From Intestinibacillus sp. Marseille-P6563 (lineage in GTDB: Bacteria > Bacillota > Clostridia > Oscillospirales > Butyricicoccaceae), in the NCBI RefSeq assembly GCF_900604335.1, contig NZ_UWOD01000002.1:1302001-1366000 (forward strand): a stretch of DNA of 64,000 nt. Direction: 5' to 3'. Within the stretch, counting starts at the first letter, position 1. Each line of letters starts with the position of its first letter. Under the pieces are notes generated by a model, which was not told the origin of the DNA, did no database searches, and saw nothing but the letters and a program-made list of their open reading frames with translations. This document shows positions 1-7,810 of this stretch, in pieces. The translations under genes and the position numbers were made by a program.

Positions 1-66
1 ATCATCCTCGTAATAAAGCTTGCAACATTTATAGATCAAGCGCGGATCATCTACAACTTTTCTCAT
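1..66 (-). CDS. SorC/DeoR-type sugar-binding transcriptional regulator, N-terminal fragment
   Basis: Only the first 22 codons are inside the window. They read MRKVVDDPRLIYKCCKLYYE then DD, which resembles the start of the helix-turn-helix region of SorC-family sugar-sensing regulators (an L-I/V-x-x-A/C-x-L-Y-Y-x-x pattern just before the first helix). A GGAGAG ribosome-binding site lies 6 bases before the ATG. The rest, including the effector domain, is beyond the left edge, so family assignment rests on a short stretch and the ligand cannot be guessed. Confidence 0.5.
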   Translation of the reverse strand, partial: MRKVVDDPRLIYKCCKLYYEDD

Positions 67-345
67 GTTTAACTCTCCAAATGACACGGAAATGTATCGT
101 TTTCGGAACGCTTTCTGTTGTTACTTGGAGTATAGCGTTTTCCGAAATCTTTTGCAATAGGTTCTGACCAGAACATCTGATAAAGTCAATTTGTCTGGTC
201 TTCTTATGTTTACATCTGTAAACAATATATTTATTTCTGTTAAAATTCCCTTATGATTTTTGTACAGTTTTGCCTGTCTTTTTCCCTCCTCTTTGGTAGG
301 ATTGCGTGCGGCTTCTTTGCATATCTTGCGAATTTTTTGTGTATG

Positions 346-378
346 GAAAGAAAAATCCTGCCGCAGCCGCGGCAGGAT
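346..378 (-). terminator. Rho-independent terminator, minus strand
   Basis: A perfect 10-bp stem (355-364 with 369-378) and AGCC loop is followed on the minus strand by TTTTTCTTT. No gene on the minus strand immediately upstream was identified, so the transcript it ends is unknown. Confidence 0.6.
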
Positions 379-596
379 GATTGCCGGCTGTATGGGCGGT
401 GGATATATGGTTTTCCCGGTCATACAGCCCGTATTTTTTGATTTTTCGCCAGATAATGGCGGTTTTTCTCTCCGGTTGGATGTGTCCTGTCCTATTGTAC
501 AGGAATCTGACCTTTCGGTCAACAAAATCCCTATAAAAAAGCATTTTATCGGGTCCTTGCTCAAGCTCTGTTTCAGGTTTTCCAGGCAGCGTGCCC

Positions 597-627
597 GGTA
601 TCAACCGGGACACAGTTGTGCATATTA
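597..627 (+). promoter_or_regulatory. Possible forespore (sigma-G type) promoter of the spoVA operon
   Basis: CATATTA at 621-627 fits the CATnnTA -10 of sigma-F/G promoters, with GGTAT at 597-601 as a weak -35 about 18 bases upstream. Transcription would start just before the AAGGAGGG ribosome-binding site at 634-641. In B. subtilis the spoVA operon is transcribed by sigma-G, which makes the reading plausible. An inverted repeat (591-613) overlaps the -35. Confidence 0.35.
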
Positions 628-648
628 TAAAAAAAAGGAGGGTTTTTT

Positions 649-840
649 ATGCAAGCTGTTTCCCTGCCCTGTCCCTTGCCGGTGCGGCGCGCGCCGCGCA
701 TCGATCCCCTGCCCGCTTCCGGCCGGTACATTCGCCTCATAGAACCAATGGTATATTTCACCCCCATTGGGCCGCCGGTTTGCCATCCGCATTTTTTGTC
801 TGCCGTCCCGCATAACCCGCCCCAGCCCTGGCTAAACTAA
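649..840 (+). CDS. Small Pro-rich hypothetical protein, first gene of the spoVA operon
   Basis: This 63-codon frame has an unusually strong ribosome-binding site (AAAGGAGGG, 7 bases before ATG) and lies 46 bases before spoVAD in the same direction. The product is rich in proline (about one residue in five), has no transmembrane segment and matches no family I recognise. SpoVAC would be expected at this place but is clearly absent. The frame could be a short spore protein, a leader peptide coupling translation into spoVAD, or a remnant. GC-rich codon use matches its neighbours. Confidence 0.4.
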   Translation: MQAVSLPCPLPVRRAPRIDPLPASGRYIRLIEPMVYFTPIGPPVCHPHFLSAVPHNPPQPWLN

Positions 841-886
841 CCGCAAAAACAACAGGGCTTGTACGCCCCAAGGAGGGAGATTTTGC

Positions 887-1897
887 ATGGCGCAACGCAT
901 CGGACAACGCACCGTGCGCTTTGATCATCCGCCCGGTATTTTGGGTTATGCTTCGGTGGTCGGAACCAAGGAAGCCGCCGGACCCTTACGCGGCACCTTT
1001 GATGTGGTGGGCGAAGATTCGCATTTTGGCCAAAAGACCTGGGAACTGGCCGAAAGCCAGATGCAAAAGACCGCTCTGGAAACCGCAGCGCAAAAAGCCG
1101 GGGTATCGCTCGGCGGTCTGGATATGATTCTGGCGGGCGACCTGCTCAACCAGTGCATCGGCTCGGCCTTTGCTTCGGTGCAGTCCAATGTGCCCTATCT
1201 GGGGCTGTACGGAGCATGCTCAACCATGGCCGAAGGGTTAGCAGTGGGTGCCTGCCTGATCGACGGCGGCTGTGCAAACCGTCTGGCGGCCGCTGCGTCC
1301 TCCCACTTCTGCTCGGCCGAGCGGCAATACCGGTTTCCGCTCGCTTACGGCGGGCAGCGGCCGCCGACCGCCCAATGGACGGCTACGGCATCGGGCGCGG
1401 TCGTTCTGGACGGCGCGGCCAAGGACCTGTGCATCACCCATGCGGTCATTGGCCAGATGGTCGATCTGGGCGTTAAGGATGCTAACAACATGGGCGCTGC
1501 CATGGCACCAGCCGCTTATCACACGCTGTCCATGCTTTTTGAGGACCTGGACGCCCATCCGGGCGATTTTGACTGCATTGTGACCGGGGACCTGGCTGAT
1601 GTGGGCGCCAGCCTGCTGGTGCGTCTGCTGGAGCAGGACGGCATCGACATCACGCCAGTCTATTCCGACTGCGGCTCCATGCTGTATGGCGACGATCAGG
1701 ATGTCCATGCCGGCGGGTCGGGCTGCGGCTGCTCGGCGGCCGTGCTGTGCGGCAAGCTGCTGCGCCAGATGCAGGAAGGCACTCTCAAGCGTCTGGTCTT
1801 TGCCGGCACCGGCGCGCTGATGAGTCCGACCTCCATCCAACAGGGACAGGCCATCGCCGGGGTGTGCCACGCGGTCGTCATCGAACGGAGGGATTAA
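887..1897 (+). CDS. spoVAD: Stage V sporulation protein AD
   Basis: SpoVAD is a soluble thiolase-fold protein of the SpoVA channel. It binds dipicolinic acid and helps move it into the forespore. The 336-residue length is typical. The sequence carries family hallmarks: a start reading IGQRTVRFDHPPGI, the LYGACSTMAEGLA segment around residue 110, a conserved SSHFCSAERQYRFPLAYGGQRP block near 140-160, and GAAMAPAA near 205. It is followed after 4 bases by spoVAE, so the two are translationally close. RBS AAGGAGG precedes the ATG. SpoVAC and the other spoVA genes are not in the window. Confidence 0.97.
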   Translation: MAQRIGQRTVRFDHPPGILGYASVVGTKEAAGPLRGTFDVVGEDSHFGQKTWELAESQMQKTALETAAQKAGVSLGGLDMILAGDLLNQCIGSAFASVQSNVPYLGLYGACSTMAEGLAVGACLIDGGCANRLAAAASSHFCSAERQYRFPLAYGGQRPPTAQWTATASGAVVLDGAAKDLCITHAVIGQMVDLGVKDANNMGAAMAPAAYHTLSMLFEDLDAHPGDFDCIVTGDLADVGASLLVRLLEQDGIDITPVYSDCGSMLYGDDQDVHAGGSGCGCSAAVLCGKLLRQMQEGTLKRLVFAGTGALMSPTSIQQGQAIAGVCHAVVIERRD

Positions 1898-1901
1898 CAA
1901 A

Positions 1902-2264
1902 ATGCACTATTTGCAAGCTTTTATTACTGGTGGTATAATCTGTGCCCTGTCGCAAATCCTCATCGACAAAACCAAACTGACGCCTGCACGCATCCTGGTC
2001 AGCTATGTGGTGCTGGGCGTCATCCTGACCGGGCTGGGGCTGTATCAGCCGCTGGTCGACTGGGGCGGTGCGGGCGCGACCGTGCCGCTGCTCGGCTTTG
2101 GGTATTCCCTCGCTAAAGGGGTCGCCAAGGGCGTGGCCGAAAACGGCCTACTCGGGGTATTTACCGGCGGTGTGACCGGTGCCGCGGGTGGCATTGCCGC
2201 AGCTATTGTGTTTGGCTGTTTGTTTGCTCTGTTGTGCAAGCCAGCCGACAAATCGGGCAAGTAA
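1902..2264 (+). CDS. spoVAE: Stage V sporulation protein AE (SpoVAEb type)
   Basis: This is a 120-residue integral membrane subunit of the SpoVA dipicolinate channel. It has a hydrophobic N-terminal helix containing FITGGIICALSQILID, the block typical of SpoVAC/SpoVAEb proteins, then three more hydrophobic segments, the last (about 95-113) rich in Gly/Ala. It starts 4 bases after the spoVAD stop and ends just before a bidirectional terminator, so the operon ends here. The usual spoVAC-spoVAD-spoVAE order lacks its first member locally. Confidence 0.93.
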   Translation: MHYLQAFITGGIICALSQILIDKTKLTPARILVSYVVLGVILTGLGLYQPLVDWGGAGATVPLLGFGYSLAKGVAKGVAENGLLGVFTGGVTGAAGGIAAAIVFGCLFALLCKPADKSGK

Positions 2265-2293
2265 AAAAATACAAGGAAGCCAATGCTTCCTTG
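2262..2293 (-). terminator. Second terminator for ptsI, minus strand
   Basis: A 9-bp stem (CAAGGAAGC with GCTTCCTTG, 2272-2293) is followed on minus by TATTTTTTTAC. It is a textbook intrinsic terminator 50 bases beyond the ptsI stop, and it overlaps the spoVAE stop codon region. Confidence 0.8.
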
Positions 2294-2305
2294 TTGGCAT
2301 ACAAA

Positions 2306-2340
2306 AGCGCCGCAGCCAAATTGGCTGCGGCGCTGATTGT
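2306..2340 (+). terminator. Bidirectional terminator between spoVAE and ptsI
   Basis: A 13-bp perfect stem (2306-2318 with 2322-2334) is flanked by GATTGTTTT on plus and by TTTTG on minus. It lies between converging genes and can serve both. Confidence 0.75.
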
Positions 2341-2341
2341 T

Positions 2342-4039
2342 TTAGCCCATGTTGGACTCGTTTTCGGTTGCCGATACGCCGCCGAGCAGGCTGTTTGCCA
2401 GGGTGACGCATTCTTCATAGGTGTGGTGTGCCAAGTCGCTCTTGGCCGCCAGGATGGACGAAGCGGACATGGACAGGTTGGTCACACCCAGGCCGCACAG
2501 CACGCTAGCCATGCCGCGCGAGCCAGCCATTTCGCCGCACACGCCGCATTCGATGCCGTTGGCCTTGGCAGCATCAGCTGCCATCTTAATCAGGCGCAGC
2601 ACGCCCGGATGGAGCGGACGGTACAGGGACGAAATCTTATCGTTGATGCGGTCAACCGCGCACGAATACTGGATGAGGTCGTTGGTACCGATGGAGAAGA
2701 AGTCTACTTCCTTCGCCAGGATGTCGGCACAAACGGCTGCGACCGGAATCTCGATCATGATACCGATCTTGATGTCATTGTTGAAATCCTTGCCTTCGGC
2801 GCGGAGCTGTTCCTTGGCCTTTTCGACCATTGCCTTGGCATCCAGCACTTCTTCCAGCGAGGAGATCATCGGGAACATGATGCGGATATCGCCGAACGCG
2901 GAAGCACGCAGCAGCGCACGCAGCTGGGTCAGGAACAATTCTTCGCGGTCCAGGCAGATACGAATTGCACGATAGCCGAGGAACGGGTTCTGCTCCTTCT
3001 CAAGTGCCAGCGCCGGAACTTCCTTATCGCCGCCGATGTCCAGGGTACGGATGATAACCGGACGGTCGGTCATGGTCTCAGCTGCCTGCTTGTAAGCTTC
3101 GAACTGCTCGTCTTCTGCCGGCAGGTCCGGACGGTCCATAAACAGGAACTCGGAACGGAACAGGCCAACGCCTTCGCCGCCCATTTCGTCGACGCGAACT
3201 GCGTCCGCCGGGGTGCCGATGTTGCCTTCGATGATGATGCGATGGCCGTCCGAAGTAGCGCCCTTCTGATTGCGGTAGGTTTCCAGCATGCGGCGCTGTT
3301 CGTCAAACTTCGCCTTCTTGCGGTCGAACTCGTCCTCGTCTTCCTTGGCCGGGTTGACGATGATCTCACCCGTGCAGCCGTCGAGCAGGATAAAGTCGCC
3401 GTTTTCGATGATGCGTGCCTGTTCGCCTGCACCGGCAGCCGCCGGCAGACCCATGGAACGCGCCATGATGGCCGAATGGCTGGTGCGGCCGCCGATCTGG
3501 GTGATGAAGCCCATAACCGGCTTGGTGCCGACCTTGGCCGTGTCCGACGGGGTCAGGTCATTGGCAACAATGATACACGGCTCGACGATGGTGTCGATCG
3601 GGTTGTCCGATACGCCCTTGAGCACCTTGAGTACGCGCATGGAGATGTCGCCGATGTCGGCAGCACGCGCCTGCATGTACTCGTCGTCCATGGCGCGGAA
3701 CATCTCCTGGAAGTTGTCACAGTTGACTTTGCAAGCATATTCGGCGCATACGCCTTCGCCCGCAATGATGTCTTTCATGCCATCGATGAAGTCCTGATCC
3801 TCGATCATCATCAGGTGTGCTTCAAAGATTTCGGCTTCGTCGCCGAGCGTCTGGCCGGCTTCTTCCAAAATGCCTTCGATTTGCTGTTTTGCGGTCTGGA
3901 TCGCCGCATCCACACGAGCCTGTTCAGCAGCTACGTCCTCTACCTTCTGCTTAGTAACGCTCAGGTCGGGTTCGCGCAGGACAAATGCCTTGGCCTTGAC
4001 CAGGCCCTCGGATACGCCCAATGCTTCAATTGTAATCAC
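2342..4039 (-). CDS. ptsI: PTS enzyme I (phosphoenolpyruvate-protein phosphotransferase)
   Basis: Enzyme I takes phosphate from phosphoenolpyruvate and passes it to HPr, starting uptake of all PTS sugars. It is 565 residues, normal for the family. The phosphohistidine swivel motif GGRTSHSAIMAR is near residue 185, the PEP-binding block GLFRSEFLFM near 293, and the catalytic CGEMAG cysteine near 500. The start is GTG, because the nearby ATG runs straight into a stop. It is monocistronic; HPr is not beside it. A long frame on the opposite strand (2234-4075) is a mirror of its biased codons. Confidence 0.96.
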   Translation of the reverse strand: MITIEALGVSEGLVKAKAFVLREPDLSVTKQKVEDVAAEQARVDAAIQTAKQQIEGILEEAGQTLGDEAEIFEAHLMMIEDQDFIDGMKDIIAGEGVCAEYACKVNCDNFQEMFRAMDDEYMQARAADIGDISMRVLKVLKGVSDNPIDTIVEPCIIVANDLTPSDTAKVGTKPVMGFITQIGGRTSHSAIMARSMGLPAAAGAGEQARIIENGDFILLDGCTGEIIVNPAKEDEDEFDRKKAKFDEQRRMLETYRNQKGATSDGHRIIIEGNIGTPADAVRVDEMGGEGVGLFRSEFLFMDRPDLPAEDEQFEAYKQAAETMTDRPVIIRTLDIGGDKEVPALALEKEQNPFLGYRAIRICLDREELFLTQLRALLRASAFGDIRIMFPMISSLEEVLDAKAMVEKAKEQLRAEGKDFNNDIKIGIMIEIPVAAVCADILAKEVDFFSIGTNDLIQYSCAVDRINDKISSLYRPLHPGVLRLIKMAADAAKANGIECGVCGEMAGSRGMASVLCGLGVTNLSMSASSILAAKSDLAHHTYEECVTLANSLLGGVSATENESNMG

Positions 4040-4128
4040 TTAGTATTCCATCCTTCCTCTTTCCTCAATCCCTAAGGGCTTGAGTATCACAATCTGCCCT
4101 TGTCTTACACAAAGGCCTTTTCATTATT

Positions 4129-4157
4129 ATTTTCCATGTTTCCGGCGGCTTTGTCAA
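4129..4157 (-). promoter_or_regulatory. Putative sigma-A promoter of ptsI
   Basis: Minus-strand TTGACA (plus 4152-4157) and GAAAAT (plus 4129-4134) are separated by 17 bases, about 90 bases before the GTG start. Confidence 0.45.
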
Positions 4158-4252
4158 GGGAATCCCGTGGTTTTACAAACCTTGTTACAGCCACCACAGG
4201 TCTATTTACATTTTACCCAAAAATACCCTGTTTTTTTCATTCAAATATTCTA

Positions 4253-4281
4253 TTGATTTCATGCTTTTGTCGTGGTATTCT
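4253..4281 (+). promoter_or_regulatory. Putative sigma-A promoter of the small membrane protein gene
   Basis: TTGATT (4253-4258), a 17-base spacer and TATTCT (4276-4281) lie 35 bases before the ATG at 4316. Confidence 0.5.
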
Positions 4282-4315
4282 CCTGCAATATCAAAACAGG
4301 AGGTGCAAAGGTCTC

Positions 4316-4528
4316 ATGTGGTGGATCGAAATTCTTGAGAAGTACTGGAACCAGCTGCGCGACTTTATCCAAAAGTACGGCATGCTTTCCTTCGTCATCC
4401 TGGTATTTTACTTCGTCCTGCTCGTCATCGCCTTCTTTGCAATCCTGCAAATTCGCACCATTATCCATACAAACGTGACCCATATTGAATACGGCATGTA
4501 TTTGCCGCAGCTTTTCCGGGGATTATGA
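4316..4528 (+). CDS. Small single-pass membrane protein, function unknown
   Basis: This 70-residue frame starts at an ATG 8 bases after AGGAGGTG and has its own promoter and terminator. An amphipathic start with three Trp residues is followed by one strong transmembrane helix (about residues 24-46, FVILVFYFVLLVIAFFAIL) and a short polar tail. It is a self-contained monocistronic unit between ptsI and apeA, both on the other strand. I recognise no family. A longer frame beginning at 4100 has no RBS and is not used. Confidence 0.65.
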   Translation: MWWIEILEKYWNQLRDFIQKYGMLSFVILVFYFVLLVIAFFAILQIRTIIHTNVTHIEYGMYLPQLFRGL

Positions 4529-4558
4529 AACCGCCCTCTCCGGTTGGAGAGGGCGGTT
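4529..4558. terminator. Bidirectional hairpin between the small membrane protein and apeA
   Basis: A perfect 13-bp stem (4529-4541 with 4546-4558) and GGTT loop lie right after the plus-strand stop and 19 bases beyond the apeA stop. T-tracts are weak on both sides. Confidence 0.65.
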
Positions 4559-4576
4559 ATTACTTTCCGTATTATA

Positions 4577-5962
4577 TTACGCTTTGTAGAATGCACCCAT
4601 TCCCAGGAAGGCGCTGTACAGGTCGACCTTGGAGATGACCTCGAACGGTGCGTGCATGGACAGCACCGGCACACCAGCATCCACGGTGTCGATGTTGCGG
4701 TTGGCCAGGTACATGGCGACCGTACCGCCGCCGCCCTGGTCGACGCGGCCCAGCTGGGAGGTCTGCCACGGCACGCCCGCATTCTCCAGAATCAGGCGCA
4801 CCTGGGCCATCAGCTCGGCATTGGCATCGCTCGTACCCGACTTGCCGCGTGCGCCGCTGTATTTCATCAGCGCAAAGCCGCAGTTGAGGCGGCCATCGTT
4901 GCGTGCTTCCGAAACATCGGCATAATTGGGGTCATACGCATTACACACATCAGTGGACAGGCAGGTCGAGTTTTCGTAGCATACCTCGGGATAAACGTCC
5001 TGGGTACGGCACAAATCGGCCATAAACGTATCGAAGAAACGCGACTGCATACCGGTCACGCCTTCCGAACCGATTTCCTCCTTGTCGACCAACAGGCAAA
5101 CCGCCGTGCGGCGCGGGGTTTCATCGAGCGCAATCAGTGCAGTTGCTGCCGGATAGCAGCACACGCGGTCGTCGTGGCCATAGGCGCCCACCATGGAGCG
5201 GTCAAAGCCGATATCACAGGCGTTGAACGCAGGCACGCACGACAGCTCGGCCGACAGGAAATCGATTTCCCGCATGCCGTATTTGCGGTTGAGGTATTCC
5301 AGAATGGCCAGTTTGATCTTGTCCTTGCAGTCCTTGTCCTCGGTATTAGACGGCTGGGAACCGATCAAGATGTTCATATTTTCGGCCTTGATGCCGTCCA
5401 CCATCTTTTCCTGCATCTGCTTGCTGGCCAGATGGGGCAGCAGGTCGGTGATGACGAATTTGGGGTCCTCCGGGTCGGAGCCAATATCCACCCGGAATTT
5501 GAGCATCTTGCCGTCGCGCACCACGCAGACCACGCCCCGCAGCTCGAGCGGGATCGCCGTCCACTGGTATTTCTTGATGCCGCCGTAATAGTGAGTCTTG
5601 AAGAACGCCATGCCTTCCTGCTCATAGAGCGGCACGGTGCGGATGTCGATGCGCGGTGCATCCAGATGGGCCGCGGTCAGCGCAATGCCATTTTGCAGGC
5701 TCTCCTGGCCGATGACCGCCAGGATGACCGCCTTTTCCCGGTTGATGCGGTAAATACGATCGCCGGGTTTGAGTTCCATGCCGCGCTTATAGGGCTGGAA
5801 GCCGGCTTCGTGCGCGATGTTCACAATGGTATTGACTGCGTCCCGCTCGGTCTTGCCGCGGTCCAGGAACAGCTTATACCCTTCGGCATACTGCTGCACT
5901 TTCTCGGCGTCCAGTCGGTCAAACGCCGGTTTCTTTTGATAAAACAGTTCTTCGGAAGTCAT
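4577..5962 (-). CDS. apeA: M18-family aminopeptidase
   Basis: This is a cytoplasmic di-zinc aminopeptidase that removes acidic and other N-terminal residues from peptides. At 461 residues it has M18 length. Metal-ligand and catalytic motifs are visible: AAHLDAPR near residue 97 (His and Asp ligands), DKEEIGSEG near 296 (catalytic Glu pair), and SMHAPFE near 433 (last His ligand). It is the third gene of a minus-strand operon (tsaC-coaE-apeA), 52 bases after coaE, and ends at the 4529-4558 hairpin. Substrate preference cannot be read from sequence. Confidence 0.93.
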   Translation of the reverse strand: MTSEELFYQKKPAFDRLDAEKVQQYAEGYKLFLDRGKTERDAVNTIVNIAHEAGFQPYKRGMELKPGDRIYRINREKAVILAVIGQESLQNGIALTAAHLDAPRIDIRTVPLYEQEGMAFFKTHYYGGIKKYQWTAIPLELRGVVCVVRDGKMLKFRVDIGSDPEDPKFVITDLLPHLASKQMQEKMVDGIKAENMNILIGSQPSNTEDKDCKDKIKLAILEYLNRKYGMREIDFLSAELSCVPAFNACDIGFDRSMVGAYGHDDRVCCYPAATALIALDETPRRTAVCLLVDKEEIGSEGVTGMQSRFFDTFMADLCRTQDVYPEVCYENSTCLSTDVCNAYDPNYADVSEARNDGRLNCGFALMKYSGARGKSGTSDANAELMAQVRLILENAGVPWQTSQLGRVDQGGGGTVAMYLANRNIDTVDAGVPVLSMHAPFEVISKVDLYSAFLGMGAFYKA

Positions 5963-6014
5963 GTGATTTCTCCTTTATTGCAAGATATCGTTATTTTATG
6001 TATCCGGTCCCAAA

Positions 6015-6608
6015 TCATACGCTGCAAAGCGCCTGCCAGACGGCTTGCGCCTGGACTTGCAGCTCCTCCGGGCTGCCATCGTTCTGGATGACAAACCGGC
6101 AGCGCGCCCGGTAAAAATCCTCATCCGGCTGGCTGTCGATGCGGGCACAGGCTGCCTCGCGTGTCAAACCATCCCGGGCCATGATGCGCTGTACCCGTGT
6201 TTCACGTGAAGCAATCACACCGATCACATCCTCACACAAAGCGTCGGCCCCAGTCTGGAACAGCGTGGGGGCGTCGTACAAGACAACCGGTTTGCCCTGG
6301 GCTTGCAGCTCGGCAAACCGCTGCTCGGAGGCGGCACGGATATACGGAAAAGTCAGGGCGTTGAGCTGCCGCAGCCGGTCGGGGTCGGCAAATACGATAG
6401 AAGCCAGTTTCGGGCGGTCCAGGCTGCCGTCCGGTGTCAGCACCGGGCCAAATGCAGTCGCCAGACCGTCGAGCATGGAACGGCAGGTGTCACACAGCGT
6501 ACGATAGACCGCATCTGCATCGACCGTGCCCGCACCGAGCGCCACAAAGCTTTGTGATACCAAGGTCTTTCCCGCGCCCGAGCCGCCGGTCAGTCCAATG
6601 ATCTTCAT
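6015..6608 (-). CDS. coaE: Dephospho-CoA kinase
   Basis: CoaE phosphorylates the 3'-OH of dephospho-CoA, the last step of coenzyme A synthesis. The 197-residue protein opens with the P-loop GLTGGSGAGKT and continues with the LTFPYI and VVLYDAPTLFQTG segments of the family. It begins 12 bases after the tsaC stop. A parS-like 16-mer (6198-6213) is embedded in its coding sequence, at the codons for ASRETRV. Confidence 0.94.
   Translation of the reverse strand: MKIIGLTGGSGAGKTLVSQSFVALGAGTVDADAVYRTLCDTCRSMLDGLATAFGPVLTPDGSLDRPKLASIVFADPDRLRQLNALTFPYIRAASEQRFAELQAQGKPVVLYDAPTLFQTGADALCEDVIGVIASRETRVQRIMARDGLTREAACARIDSQPDEDFYRARCRFVIQNDGSPEELQVQAQAVWQALCSV
6198..6213. other. parS-like site inside coaE
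   Basis: TGTTTCACGTGAAGCA matches the Spo0J/ParB consensus TGTTTCACGTGAAACA at 15 of 16 positions, about 27 kb from dnaA. Coding location is common for parS in Firmicutes. Confidence 0.75.
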
Positions 6609-6620
6609 AGCCTTCTCCCC

Positions 6621-7649
6621 TTAAACGACATTGATGACATGGAAGCCTGCGGCTTTTTTCAGCCGGTTGGCCACCGCCAGCCCCAAACCCTTATCGTCCG
6701 GACATTGCGCCCAGATCTCGCGCACATTGGTATCGTCAAACGCGCGCAGCGCGTCAAAGATGCGGCGCGCCTGGGTCTGCACGTCGTCCGACGAACCGAT
6801 CACCCGCCGCTCGTGCATTTCAAACTGAAAAGCACATTCGGAAAAACAGATGATGCCTGCATCCAGTCCGGCGTGCCGGGTGATATAGGCCGCCGTGCGT
6901 TCCGGGTCACCGCAAACGACCGTGACCGGCGCTTTGGGCGCATAATGGCGGTATTTCATGCCCGGCGCGGATACGCGCACATCGTCCCCGATTTTTTCGC
7001 GCAGCGCGCGGTCAACTTCGACCTCCCCCAGTACCTCACGGAGCTGTTCGAGTGAAATGCCACCCGGCCGCAGCAGGCGGGGCTTGTCCCCTGCCAGGGA
7101 TACGACGGTCGATTCCACACCCACGGTGCACGGGCCACCTTCCAAAATGGCCGGAATCTTGCCGCCCAGGTCTTCCATTACATGGCTGGACGTAGTGGTC
7201 GACGGCCGACCGGACGTATTGGCCGACGGCGCGGCCAGCGGGACTCCGGCTTCGCGGATGAGCTCCTGCGCCACCGGATGGCTGGGCAGGCGGATGCCGA
7301 CCGTATCCAGCCCGGCGGAAACCTCGTCCGGGATGCAGTCAGCCTTGGGTAAAATCATGGTCAGCGGGCCGGGCCAAAAGCGGGATGCGAGCTTTTCCAC
7401 GCTTTCGGGCACCGTGCGCGCCAGGTCATACATCTGCTTCTGGTCGGCGATGTGGACGATGAGCGGATTGTCCTGCGGGCGGCCTTTGGCTGCAAAGATC
7501 TTGGCCACGGCTTTGCCATCAAGCGCATTGGCCGCCAGACCATACACCGTTTCGGTCGGCATGCCGACCACTTCGCCCGCACGCAGCAGCGTTGCTGCCT
7601 CGGTATAAGCCGTCCGGTCCTTGACCGGATCGAGCAATCGTGTAATCAA
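6621..7649 (-). CDS. L-threonylcarbamoyladenylate synthase (Sua5/YwlC type)
   Basis: This enzyme makes threonylcarbamoyl-AMP from threonine, bicarbonate and ATP for the t6A37 modification of tRNAs. The N-terminal YrdC domain (about 1-205) shows GMPTETVYGLAANAL and KGRPQDNPLIVH; a C-terminal Sua5 domain follows. The start is taken as the TTG at 7649, because AAGGAGG sits 10 bases upstream and the protein then begins MITRLLDP, giving 342 residues. A longer frame to 7736 has no RBS. First gene of the tsaC-coaE-apeA operon. Whether to call it tsaC or tsaC2/sua5 is convention. Confidence 0.9.
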   Translation of the reverse strand: MITRLLDPVKDRTAYTEAATLLRAGEVVGMPTETVYGLAANALDGKAVAKIFAAKGRPQDNPLIVHIADQKQMYDLARTVPESVEKLASRFWPGPLTMILPKADCIPDEVSAGLDTVGIRLPSHPVAQELIREAGVPLAAPSANTSGRPSTTTSSHVMEDLGGKIPAILEGGPCTVGVESTVVSLAGDKPRLLRPGGISLEQLREVLGEVEVDRALREKIGDDVRVSAPGMKYRHYAPKAPVTVVCGDPERTAAYITRHAGLDAGIICFSECAFQFEMHERRVIGSSDDVQTQARRIFDALRAFDDTNVREIWAQCPDDKGLGLAVANRLKKAAGFHVINVV

Positions 7650-7745
7650 TAGTATCTTTCCTCCTTGCCGGACCGTATTCTCCTCCCTTATTATACCGCC
7701 CCGCGGGGCGCGCGTCAAAAGTTTCGCCTGCCGCACAAATACAAC

Positions 7746-7774
7746 TTTACCTGTCTGCCGAATCGGGCTATAAT
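7746..7774 (+). promoter_or_regulatory. Putative promoter of the GspF/pseudopilin-like operon
   Basis: A perfect TATAAT (7769-7774) is preceded by TTTACC (7746-7751) with a 17-base spacer, 36 bases before the ATG. Confidence 0.5.
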
Positions 7775-7810
7775 AAAAAAGTATTCCGATTTACGAGAGG
7801 AGGCGCGCGC

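Larger units (their letters stand above)
67..648. other. 582-base intergenic stretch with two hairpins, no convincing gene
   Basis: Reading frames here are short, overlap on both strands and show no recognisable protein. An imperfect inverted repeat (about 96-104 and 147-157, CGGAACGCT / AGCGTTTTCCG) lies upstream of the SorC-type regulator and could be its operator; that is inference. Two hairpins are present: 355-378 (minus-strand terminator) and 386-429 (arms GGCTGTATG / CATACAGCC), the second followed on plus by a T-rich run. The right end carries the spoVA promoter. Confidence 0.5.

Noticed and set aside
2234-4075. 613-codon open frame on plus opposite ptsI
   Set aside because: It is an exact mirror of ptsI codons and has no RBS or recognisable domain. 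Strong third-position GC bias creates such shadow frames.
4544-6091. 515-codon open frame on plus opposite apeA
   Set aside because: Mirror of apeA, with no initiation signal or domain.
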